Shown: piece by piece, positions 56,742-64,000 of the stretch
Layout: every line of letters starts with the position of its first letter
How positions within the stretch are numbered: the first letter of the stretch is position 1
NCBI RefSeq assembly: GCF_023734775.1
Contig: NZ_AP025732.1
Location: 1,488,001-1,552,000 of the forward strand
Length of the DNA stretch: 64,000 nucleotides
From: Nostoc cf. commune SO-36
Lineage (GTDB): Bacteria; Cyanobacteriota; Cyanobacteriia; Cyanobacteriales; Nostocaceae
Reading direction: 5' to 3'
Program-made: the position numbers and the translations under genes
The notes under the pieces: generated by a model
The model's database searches: none
What the model was told of the DNA's origin: nothing
What the model saw: only the letters and a program-made list of their open reading frames with translations

Positions 56742-58604
56742 TCATCCTTTTTCATAGAGTACTAAACTAGTAGGTTGCAATTTTACTTCTTGTCCCACAG
56801 ACAGATGTTCAGCAGCTTCTGAACCATGCCCAAACCATGAGGTATCAGCAGAGTCTAACAATTTATTAGCATTTTGCTCAAACGGCAAATTCACTGTCAC
56901 TGGAGACGAATTGAAATTCATCACAAATATTAGTTCACTCGATTCGCACCAACGGCGCACGATGACCAACTGCTTATCTTTATCGCTAGTCGCTTTGATA
57001 GAGTTGCGCTCTTGATTCAAAAGGGCTGGATGCGTCTTACGTAAATTAATTAACTGGCGATACCAATCCCACAGAACTTTGTGTTTACCGTCATTGCGTA
57101 ATTCCCAATTGAGTTTAGACTTTAGGAAAGTTTCTGCCGATTCGGGATCTGGGGGATCATCTGCATAGTGAAATGCTTCAAATTCTTGTTTGCGTCCGGC
57201 TTGAACTGCTTGAATTAAATCGGGATCGGAGTGACTGACAAAGTAAATGAAGGGTGCTGTTTCGCCGTATTCTTCTCCCATGAATAACAAGGGTAAATTG
57301 GGCGACAGCAACACAGCGCCAGCAGCTAACTTTAATCCCTCAAAAGAGATTCGCTGGCTGAGGCGTTCTCCTTTCATTTGATTGCCGATTTGATCGTGAT
57401 TCTGAATACAGATTGTAAATTGTGATAGGGGGCGATCGCGGCAAGATACGCCATGAAATCTCTTGCGGTGTGGTGCGTACTTCCAATCGTAGACAAAAGT
57501 ATCTTCATAAGCTTTTGCCAACTGAGCTACTTGCCCAAAATCTTGATAATATCCTTGGCGATCGCCTGTCAACAGTGCGTGCAATGAATGGTGAAAATCA
57601 TCACTCCACTGGGCATCAAGTCCATATCCACCCAATTCTACTGGACGAATTATTTGCGGATTATTCATATCACTTTCGGCAATTAAATGGCGTTTCCATT
57701 TTTGCCCTTGTTGTGAAAAATGATGAACTGCTTCCGCCAATTCCCACAGAAAATGCTTCGCTCCCAAATCGTAAATTGCTTGAATAGCATCCAGCCGCAA
57801 TGCATCTATGTGGAACTCGCCCAACCAGTAAAGCGCATTTTCGATAAAATAATTTCTCACACCTTGACTATGGGCATCGTCGAAATTCAGCGCTTCGCCC
57901 CAAGGTGTTTTATAAGTTTTAGTAAAGTAGGGCGCGAACTGACTCACATAATTGCCTTCTGGCCCAAAGTGGTTATACACCACATCCAGTACTACAGCAA
58001 TTCCGTGTTGGTGGCAAGCATTTACCAGTTGTTTCAGTTCGGCTGGGCTACCGTAAGAATTTTGCACAGCATAAGGGTAAACGCCGTCATAACCCCAGTT
58101 GCGATATGCAAGAGTTGCTTCAATATGGGTATCTCCCGGAAACTGGGAGATGGGCATGATTTCAATGGCGTTAATTCCCAGTTCTCTCAGTTCCGGTAAG
58201 CGGGGAATAATAGCGGTGAAAGTTCCTTCAGGCGTGAATGTTCCAACATGGAGTTCGTAGAAAATCATTGACTCCACAGGAATACCAGTCCACCCTTCAT
58301 CAGTCCAATCAAAGTGTTGATCGACAATTTGCGACGGCCCATGCACCCCTTCTGGTTGATACTGCGACGCGGGATCGGCAAAAGCGTCTTGCCCATTTAA
58401 GACATACCGATAAAGTGTGCCTGGATACACATCATTGACTTTCGTCTGCCAATATCCCTCAGACTGAGGCTTGAGGGGAATTAACTGCTGTTCTGGCGTC
58501 AAAATTTGTACAGTGACGCTCTCTAATAGCGGAGACCAAACTGTAAATTCACATTCTCCGTCACCCAAGTAGTTAGCACCTATTCTCACGCAGTATCCTC
58601 CCAT
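56742..58604 (-). CDS. treZ: Maltooligosyltrehalose trehalohydrolase
   Basis: 620 residues, intact. An N-terminal beta domain (RIGANYLGDGECEFTVWSPL) comes before the GH13 barrel: AVVLDVVYNHFGPEGNYVSQ (about 210), IDALRLDAIQAIYD with the nucleophile Asp, HLIAESDMNNPQI with the acid/base Glu, and IQNHDQIGNQ. It releases trehalose from maltooligosyltrehalose made by TreY. It is the first gene of treZ-treY-treH; its upstream region 58605-58772 should hold the promoter. No export signal is seen. Confidence 0.92.
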   Translation of the reverse strand: MGGYCVRIGANYLGDGECEFTVWSPLLESVTVQILTPEQQLIPLKPQSEGYWQTKVNDVYPGTLYRYVLNGQDAFADPASQYQPEGVHGPSQIVDQHFDWTDEGWTGIPVESMIFYELHVGTFTPEGTFTAIIPRLPELRELGINAIEIMPISQFPGDTHIEATLAYRNWGYDGVYPYAVQNSYGSPAELKQLVNACHQHGIAVVLDVVYNHFGPEGNYVSQFAPYFTKTYKTPWGEALNFDDAHSQGVRNYFIENALYWLGEFHIDALRLDAIQAIYDLGAKHFLWELAEAVHHFSQQGQKWKRHLIAESDMNNPQIIRPVELGGYGLDAQWSDDFHHSLHALLTGDRQGYYQDFGQVAQLAKAYEDTFVYDWKYAPHRKRFHGVSCRDRPLSQFTICIQNHDQIGNQMKGERLSQRISFEGLKLAAGAVLLSPNLPLLFMGEEYGETAPFIYFVSHSDPDLIQAVQAGRKQEFEAFHYADDPPDPESAETFLKSKLNWELRNDGKHKVLWDWYRQLINLRKTHPALLNQERNSIKATSDKDKQLVIVRRWCESSELIFVMNFNSSPVTVNLPFEQNANKLLDSADTSWFGHGSEAAEHLSVGQEVKLQPTSLVLYEKG

Positions 58605-58772
58605 CAGTTTCAGTTTGTTGTGCCGAATCGTGGCGCAATCGCAAATGTCATTGATTGCAAAATGTTTACAAACACGCTAGATAGCATAATGGTTGGTCTA
58701 GCAGAGTTTTTGCTAGCACCTGGAGGCGGATTTTTGTACTGAAAAAGTCTATCTAATTAGCTATTCATCATC

Positions 58773-59870
58773 TCACGCCCACTCAAGCTTTTGTTTGAGA
58801 TCATTGCAGTGGCTAGGCGGTAATAAATTATCGTGCTGAAGTCTACCAACTAAAATCCCTGGTGCAATGCCGATTTCAGCAGCAAACTGAATAATATTTG
58901 CTTTACTGAATTGTTGAACTGATGCCAGAAATATTTTCAAATCGGCAGGGGGGATGAGTATATCCGCAGCGAATTTGTTTGCTTCTTCCTCCTTTTCTTG
59001 ATCATTGACAGATGCAACACCTGTACCCTCAAGAAAGAAATCACGCTTACCATGCAGCAAAATGTGACCAGCTTCATGGAAGAAAGTAAACCATAAATGG
59101 TCATCAGTCTTGTAGCGCAAACTGAGTTGAATCAGTGCTTTATCAGGATTCAACCAATGAGTTGCTCCACTGGTTCGTGTTTTAGGAAGTTGTGGTACAA
59201 AAACTACAGCAACACCAGCTTCTGCACACAGACGCTTCACTTTTAGCTGGAAAATTTCTGGTGGTTCCACAGTTAAAGCGCGGATTTTTTGCAGTGCTTC
59301 CTGAAACTTTTTGGCATCATAGGGAGCACAAGCAATCTCAGATGCTTCAATTTCTCCTCGACGCAGCCAAGCGGTAATAGCACCAAGGTCACTTTGAAAT
59401 GCTTGAGATTTACGAAAATTTATATGAGTCTTCAACCATATTCCCTCCCAATTTTCAGGGGAGGTAACGGCGAAAAAATTTAGCACTTCCCGCAGTTGCT
59501 CAACTTTGTCCCGACAGAGGCGAATCCAGCCAGACTTAATCATGGCTGTAACAGGAATTCCTTTAAGCCATGCTACTTGCTTTTCTAAGCGCTCTTTTTC
59601 TTCCTGTTGCGCTAAAAATTCTCGGTATCGTCGTTCGCGGTTGTTCCAAAAACTAGCTGGTATATTAAATACCAGTTCTAGCTGTAATGCAGTTTCAGGG
59701 GTAATTGCTGCTTTACCACTAATAATTTCGTTAATTGTTTTTTTAGGTCTTCCAGTCCGTTCTGCCAGTTCTGCTTGGGTCATCCGCCGTTCTTCCAGAA
59801 CTTCTAGTAGAGTATCCCCTGGAGGGGAAACATAATCTGGACTGTACTGATTTTGAATTTTATTTTCCAT
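58773..59870 (-). CDS. HigA-type antitoxin fused to ImmA/IrrE zinc-peptidase domain
   Basis: 365 residues from ATG 59870, which overlaps the toxin stop by 11 bases. The XRE helix-turn-helix is at about 18-70 (LEVLEERRMTQAELAERTGR, PKKTINEIISGKAAITPETA), followed by a linker and an IrrE/ImmA-type domain with the HExxH zinc motif in TFFHEAGHILLHGKRDFFLE at about 265, then EEEANKFAADILIPP. The short antitoxins of HigBA have only the first domain; here the long form may be regulated by proteolysis or ligand binding. It should neutralise the HigB-like toxin and bind the operator at 60211-60249. Confidence 0.85.
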   Translation of the reverse strand: MENKIQNQYSPDYVSPPGDTLLEVLEERRMTQAELAERTGRPKKTINEIISGKAAITPETALQLELVFNIPASFWNNRERRYREFLAQQEEKERLEKQVAWLKGIPVTAMIKSGWIRLCRDKVEQLREVLNFFAVTSPENWEGIWLKTHINFRKSQAFQSDLGAITAWLRRGEIEASEIACAPYDAKKFQEALQKIRALTVEPPEIFQLKVKRLCAEAGVAVVFVPQLPKTRTSGATHWLNPDKALIQLSLRYKTDDHLWFTFFHEAGHILLHGKRDFFLEGTGVASVNDQEKEEEANKFAADILIPPADLKIFLASVQQFSKANIIQFAAEIGIAPGILVGRLQHDNLLPPSHCNDLKQKLEWA

Positions 59871-60198
59871 GTGTATTCTCCACGCCGAGTATTTCAACGG
59901 CAGTAACTTTATTCCAGTCAAGTCCACCATCTGGTTTGAGCGGAATTGGTTGATCTGCTGGTTCAAAGATCAACCTATATGGCCCATCTAAGTCCAGTGA
60001 TAACTGACCTGCGCGGTTTTGATGCAGTTCGTGGCAATTCCCTGGAAGATTTCGCGTATCCTCAAGTATGTTGGCATCACGCAAGATGTCGAGCCTTAGC
60101 TCAATGAGTTTCGCCCTGTTTAGACCGTGTTTTTGTACTAGGAGGCTGTGTTTATTGCACTCTTTCTGAAATTTTTTGTTTCTAAATACAATATCCAT
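59860..60198 (-). CDS. HigB/RelE-type toxin
   Basis: 112 residues. MDIVFRNKKFQKECNKHSLL, then LRDANILEDTRNLPGNCHEL and QLSLDLDGPYRLIFEPAD resemble the RelE/ParE fold of HigB. These toxins cleave mRNA on the ribosome. The basic and His residues (His in NCHELHQNRAG, Arg in PYRLIF) are in place for such activity. Order toxin-then-antitoxin with overlapping ends is typical of hig loci. The frame is intact. Confidence 0.75.
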   Translation of the reverse strand: MDIVFRNKKFQKECNKHSLLVQKHGLNRAKLIELRLDILRDANILEDTRNLPGNCHELHQNRAGQLSLDLDGPYRLIFEPADQPIPLKPDGGLDWNKVTAVEILGVENTHGK

Positions 60199-60210
60199 TA
60201 TACCACCATT

Positions 60211-60249
60211 CTAAAATATTATTAACCTCAAGGGTTAACAATATTTTAG
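60211..60249. promoter_or_regulatory. 39-bp near-palindrome, candidate HigA operator
   Basis: CTAAAATATT-A-TTAACC, centre TCAAG, GGTTAA-C-AATATTTTAG. Only one position of the arms fails to pair. It lies 12 bases upstream of the toxin start, the usual position for autoregulation of the toxin-antitoxin pair by its antitoxin. The binding is inferred. Confidence 0.7.
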
Positions 60250-60343
60250 GTTTAAAAATCAAAAATGATAGTAATCCTCCGGAAATGGGAGTTATCGTAT
60301 TGAATACTAGAACTTATGTACTAAAGCTAGCTCAGTCTCAAAG

Positions 60344-60757
60344 TTACTCATTACCCGCTTTGCAGCTACCATCCACACAGTATGCCGATTGATATGTATT
60401 AGAACGCTTACCAAATATGGTGTAGCGATTATCGCGGATTTGTTCGTAAAAGCGATCGCCTGCCCATTTCATCCCCGGTAAGGCTCGATAAGCGTCTACA
60501 AAAATACTTCCTGCTGGCAATAATCGCCCAATTTCTTCAGCTGCATCACTACCTTGCCAACGTCTTTGAGGTTCGTTACCATCAATTAAAATCATCCCTT
60601 GTTCACAGTCTTGGGCTGTAATTCCCCACTGTAAAAGTGTTTGCTCATCTTGCATGGGACTGTAGCGAAACAGCTTTCCTTGGTCTAAGGTTTCTAGCGA
60701 TCGCACTAAGGTAACGCAGAGATTACAATTGCCATCGTAGATTACGTAGTAATTCAT
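60344..60757 (-). CDS. DUF393 (DCC family) thiol-disulfide-like protein
   Basis: 137 residues from ATG 60757 (MNYYVIYDGNCNLCVTLVRS); a 12-residue upstream extension is not convincing. The DGNCNLC motif at about residue 8 is the DxxCxxC hallmark of the DCC family, which has a thioredoxin-like fold. FVDAYRALPGMKWAGDRFYE also fits. Two further Cys lie near the C-terminus (YCVDGSCKAG). The redox partner is unknown. It stands apart from neighbours by more than 100 bases. Confidence 0.75.
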   Translation of the reverse strand: MNYYVIYDGNCNLCVTLVRSLETLDQGKLFRYSPMQDEQTLLQWGITAQDCEQGMILIDGNEPQRRWQGSDAAEEIGRLLPAGSIFVDAYRALPGMKWAGDRFYEQIRDNRYTIFGKRSNTYQSAYCVDGSCKAGNE

Positions 60758-61024
60758 AAAAATAACTGAGTTGTCAGATGTGTATAAATACAACTTTGGT
60801 ATTCTAGCTTAGAAAACTGTAGCCTAAGCACGGTATGTTCTCTACGGGTGTACTTTACAACGCTACATTTGCCTGATTATTGCTTATGATCAACTTGTTT
60901 CATCGATACTGCTTTCTGCCTTCTGCCTCCTGAAGAAATAACGAACCGCAGAGGCACGGAGGGCACAGAGAAATCAGAGTTTGAGAGATATTTTGCGTAA
61001 GTTCTAGAGTTATTGGAGCAATAA

Positions 61025-61798
61025 TTAAGCAGTCTTAAAAAATCGAATAATTTCGCGGACATGATCGAGAAATTGCCCGTCGGTGGAAAGTTGCGCGATC
61101 GCATTTCTGGCTTCTCTTCCCAAACGCTCATGTTCAGTCTGATTTGTCGCTCGTAATTCTTCTAAATTAGCCGCAATTCGAGCTAAATCTCTACGAGTCT
61201 CTTCGGCAAAGCGTTGTTGAGTTGCGGGTAATGAATAGGGTTGTTCTGCGTTGAGTTGATCTTCCAATGACTGGATTTTTTGTTCCAATATAGAGAAGCG
61301 ATCGCGCAGTTCAAAAATATCTTCACGCGGATACTTCCATTCTTGACGAATCATCGCTAACCGTGCATATAAATACTCATAAGCGCGAATTGCTGGACGC
61401 AGAATTGTTAATAACAAAGCTGCACCAGAACTTATATATCCCACCGTACTAATACCAGTGGCAGCAAGAGTATAAAGACCAATGGCTGAGAATAAGTGTA
61501 AAGCAATGGCAACCCAAAGCGATCGCTTTGCCAACACTGTGACATACTTCACTTGTTTCTCATCGACTGGAATTCCTCTCTCAGTTGATTGTGCTGCCTC
61601 TGCTAAGACTTCTTTGGCTTGAAAATGCACATTCCACGGGACGGTAACAATTACCAATAGCCACCAAAAACTTGCACCACCAATCACCCAATCAAGAAAG
61701 TTACCAGCAGGGATGTGCAACCATTGCAGTAAGCCAAAAGCCGTTAGCACCACAACCACAATTCCGGCAATGGAACTGATGAAAAAGTTAATATACAT
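61025..61798 (-). CDS. Membrane protein with C-terminal coiled coil
   Basis: 257 residues. Four hydrophobic segments at about 5-25, 36-54, 93-113 and 117-135, then a long charged helical region (160-245) with heptad-like pattern: FELRDRFSILEQKIQSLEDQ and LARIAANLEELRATNQTEHE. It is probably anchored in the cytoplasmic membrane, with the coiled coil in the cytoplasm. I do not recognise the family and assign no function. The frame is intact. Confidence 0.65.
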   Translation of the reverse strand: MYINFFISSIAGIVVVVLTAFGLLQWLHIPAGNFLDWVIGGASFWWLLVIVTVPWNVHFQAKEVLAEAAQSTERGIPVDEKQVKYVTVLAKRSLWVAIALHLFSAIGLYTLAATGISTVGYISSGAALLLTILRPAIRAYEYLYARLAMIRQEWKYPREDIFELRDRFSILEQKIQSLEDQLNAEQPYSLPATQQRFAEETRRDLARIAANLEELRATNQTEHERLGREARNAIAQLSTDGQFLDHVREIIRFFKTA

Positions 61799-62003
61799 TT
61801 TACCCTGTCTCCGGTGAAACTATCACCTCGATCATGACTGTACCCTAGCAGTTATACGTAAATAATTGTGCTGGTTTTTCTATTTGCACACACCAGCTTT
61901 TTGATGAAATAGCTACGCCGATTAGGTTGAGTCTCTTTGCTACCTTTTTGGAAAAAGTCGCAACAGAGATGATTGTGATGGTTTTTGTAGTTGCACAAAC
62001 CAG

Positions 62004-62411
62004 CTATTGAATGAGATAACTACGCCAAATTGGTTGAGTATCTTTACTACCTTTATCTGGAAGCAGCAATCGCCAAGTTTTACCTTCTTGCTGAATTTGC
62101 AGGTAAACATCAAAGGGTTTTTTTGCTTGCGTCAACTGTCGTTTTGGTAGCTTAATAATCAAGTCGTAGGTTCCCCGAACGTGGAAAGCTGGTAAATTTT
62201 CAATCGTTAGAGGTTGTTCCTGGGCAATTGATAGCCGCTTGATTTCAAATCCTTGAAAATCTAGATCCAACTGTTGGCTAAGTTTTTGTTGAGTTTGCTC
62301 TAGCCCAAGTGCGATCGCTTTTTGCACTAAATCGTTTGTCGGTAGCAGTCCAATACTGCCACAAGCTGTTACTAGCACTAGCAATATTGCTGTCAAAACT
62401 AACCGCACCAT
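62004..62411 (-). CDS. Putative lipoprotein
   Basis: 135 residues from ATG 62411. MVRLVLTAILLVLVTACGSI is a short signal ending in the lipobox VTAC, so the Cys near residue 17 should be lipid-modified. The mature part has a helical start (LVQKAIALGLEQTQQKLSQQ) and beta-rich remainder (FHVRGTYDLIIKLPKRQL, FDVYLQIQQEGKTWRLLLP). There is no assigned family. It is divergent from the methyltransferase at 62479; their starts are 67 bases apart. Confidence 0.7.
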   Translation of the reverse strand: MVRLVLTAILLVLVTACGSIGLLPTNDLVQKAIALGLEQTQQKLSQQLDLDFQGFEIKRLSIAQEQPLTIENLPAFHVRGTYDLIIKLPKRQLTQAKKPFDVYLQIQQEGKTWRLLLPDKGSKDTQPIWRSYLIQ

Positions 62412-62478
62412 GTTATTCCTGAGATTCCACTTATCAGCGATAGTATAACTGTAGATTCTCTCAATTCTCTCATCTACC

Positions 62479-63144
62479 ATGCCAAAACAGTCTATAGGTC
62501 TTGATAACCAACTGTACAATTATCTTTTATCAGTTTCGCTACGAGAACCAGAAATTCTTGGGAAGTTACGCCAAGAAACCGCCAATCATCCCCAGAGGGG
62601 AATGCAGATTTCACCAGAACAAGGGCAGTTTATGAGCCTTCTGGTGCAGTTAATTGGAGCGAAGAAAACCCTAGAAGTTGGAGTTTTTACAGGTTATAGC
62701 TCACTTTCTGTAGCTTTAGCACTACCGCCTGATGGCAAGATTATCGCTTGTGATGTGAGTGAAGAATTTACTGCGATCGCCCGACGGTATTGGCAGAAAG
62801 CTGGGGTTGCTGATAAAATCGAGCTGCGATTAGCACCAGCTTTGGAAACTTTAGATCAGCTATTGGCAACTGGGCAAGCTGAGACTTATGATTTTGCCTT
62901 TATTGATGCTGATAAAGAAAATTATGATGGATATTATGAGCGATCGCTGCAATTAGTACGTCCAGGTGGATTAATTGCTATTGATAATGTTTTATGGTCG
63001 GGACAAGTAGCTGAAGATCAATATCAAGATGAAAGCACCCAATCTATCCGGGCGCTCAACAAAAAGTTACATCATGACGAACGAATAACACTCTCCCTTG
63101 TCCCCATCGCCGATGGACTTACTTTAGCCATCAAGCGGCCCTAA
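62479..63144 (+). CDS. Class I SAM-dependent O-methyltransferase
   Basis: 221 residues, intact. Motif I is in [20 protein letters not shown] at about 62-80; the metal/substrate region is [20 protein letters not shown] at about 140; [20 protein letters not shown] follows. This is the cation-dependent caffeoyl-CoA/catechol O-methyltransferase type, for which a cyanobacterial member is known to act broadly on hydroxylated phenols. The natural substrate is unknown. It is divergent from the lipoprotein gene. Confidence 0.85.
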   Translation: MPKQSIGLDNQLYNYLLSVSLREPEILGKLRQETANHPQRGMQISPEQGQFMSLLVQLIGAKKTLEVGVFTGYSSLSVALALPPDGKIIACDVSEEFTAIARRYWQKAGVADKIELRLAPALETLDQLLATGQAETYDFAFIDADKENYDGYYERSLQLVRPGGLIAIDNVLWSGQVAEDQYQDESTQSIRALNKKLHHDERITLSLVPIADGLTLAIKRP

Positions 63145-63194
63145 ATAGGGACGCACAACTGTGCGTCCCTACCGCGTGTTGATACTGTTAACTC

Positions 63195-64000
63195 TTAGAA
63201 GTTGTAGCCAAGTCCGAATAGTAGCCCAACATCAGTTTCATCCATAAAAGCAGCATTTACAGCACCTGTCAGCGTAAACCGAGTACCCAGAGGAACGTCT
63301 ACACCACCAGTTAGCAGTAATCCAAAATCAGTATCAAGATTAGCTTCAATAGCTACGCCAGCACCTACGTAAGGAGATATAGCAAAGGTTCTTTGTCCCA
63401 CCTCAGCTCCTGCTTGGGGAGAAAAATCCAAAGTCAATGGAACCAAAAATATTGTATCGTCTCCAAATAAAACTGATGGCCGCACTGATATATTGCGTGT
63501 CAGACCAACTTTACTGATTACTGCAAAGTTACCGTCACTCAAAGCTGTATCGCTGCCGCTCAAACCAATGTTACCAGCAACACCGATATAGCTTCTGCCA
63601 CCACGAGTAGCTCTACCTACTGTAGTATCAGTTGTACCATCTGTGTTTCCTGTTGGTGGCTGATTTAACTGACTAATATTAACATCAGCTGGGATCAGGA
63701 CTTGGTTAATTGCATGGATAATACCATTGCTAGCTTTCACGTCTGCCTGGAGAACTCTGGCATTATTCACGCCGACTTGATTGTTAGCGGTATCGATTTG
63801 AATATTTACCGGTGTTCCTTCATCGGTTCTCAGTTCCCCAGCCGAAAGTTGACTGGCAGTTACCGCACCGGGAACTACGTGATATCTCAAAATCTTAATT
63901 AATGCATCTCTATTCTCTGGTTGCTGTAACTGTTGTAAAGTAGCAGCAGGTAAAGCAGCAAATGCTTGATCGGTGGGAGCGAAAACTGTATAAGGCCCCG
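63195..64000 (-). CDS. Fasciclin-domain protein with outer-membrane barrel, edge-truncated
   Basis: Reads into the window edge with no start. A FAS1 domain (YTVFAPTDQAFAALPAATLQ, ILRYHVVPGAVTASQLSAGE, DVKASNGIIHAINQVLIPAD) is followed by a Thr/Asn/Gly linker and a beta-barrel-like C-terminus ending in LGYNF, whose final Phe and alternating pattern suggest outer-membrane insertion. FAS1 domains act in adhesion. The missing N-terminal part should include a signal peptide. Its frame is open throughout the visible 806 bases. Confidence 0.8.
   Translation of the reverse strand, partial: GPYTVFAPTDQAFAALPAATLQQLQQPENRDALIKILRYHVVPGAVTASQLSAGELRTDEGTPVNIQIDTANNQVGVNNARVLQADVKASNGIIHAINQVLIPADVNISQLNQPPTGNTDGTTDTTVGRATRGGRSYIGVAGNIGLSGSDTALSDGNFAVISKVGLTRNISVRPSVLFGDDTIFLVPLTLDFSPQAGAEVGQRTFAISPYVGAGVAIEANLDTDFGLLLTGGVDVPLGTRFTLTGAVNAAFMDETDVGLLFGLGYNF

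Overview
The window comes from a filamentous cyanobacterium, most likely Nostoc or a close Nostocales relative. The evidence is the dense GCGATCGC (HIP1-type) palindromes, LdpA, a Ycf45-type ATPase, a cyAbrB regulator, a plant-type ferredoxin, a PEP-CTERM protein, a treZ-treY-treH trehalose cluster, many PAS/GAF sensor kinases, and dispersed short repeats between genes. No rRNA, tRNA or CRISPR array was recognised.

Layout. 0-12 kb is rearranged by insertion sequences: two copies of one ISAzo13-like element in opposite orientation (one cut by the window edge), an IS4/Tn5-type transposase remnant, and truncated genes (FAD oxidoreductase, outer-membrane barrel, GAF/CHASE3 sensor kinase, DUF3131 protein). 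Intact PhoD-like phosphatase, glutathione-transferase-like and DUF3598 genes lie among them. 12-14.3 kb has an overlapping pair of unknown small genes and a glycosyltransferase. 14.4-18.9 kb holds an S1C protease, an atypical LuxR-type regulator, a second protease-like protein without catalytic residues, hemD and a ferredoxin; four of these five genes carry single-base frameshifts. 18.9-19.4 kb is an IS200/IS605-type remnant. 19.6-28.7 kb has the Ycf45-like ATPase, a broken ldpA, a very long hybrid sensor kinase broken by several frameshifts, and an intact hybrid kinase. 28.8-44.8 kb is mostly ordinary genes: VOC protein, a recombinase without catalytic residues, GT39 transferase, ClC transporter, cyAbrB, Rrf2 regulator, cbiB, pyrR, DUF4912, a lipoprotein-like phosphodiester glycosidase, a relict kinase next to an IS4 fragment, and an OmpR-type regulator.

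45.0-49.8 kb is a compact NAD operon on the minus strand: pncB, nadD, an NrtR-type regulator and nadE. It covers nicotinate to NAD, and a perfect 29-bp palindrome sits just upstream of pncB. 50-51.8 kb has a 50-residue protein gene and a PEP-CTERM protein gene. 51.8-58.6 kb is treZ-treY-treH, with a 21-bp tandem repeat array between treZ and treY. 58.8-60.2 kb is a HigBA-type toxin-antitoxin pair whose antitoxin carries a zinc-peptidase domain, with a 39-bp near-palindromic operator. The window ends with DUF393, a membrane protein, a lipoprotein, an O-methyltransferase and a fasciclin/beta-barrel protein cut by the edge.

Caution. At least a dozen single-base indels, many in A or T runs, interrupt otherwise well-preserved frames, including hemD and the NAD regulator. 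Some may be residual sequencing errors. The IS-truncated genes and the relict fragments are genuine decay.
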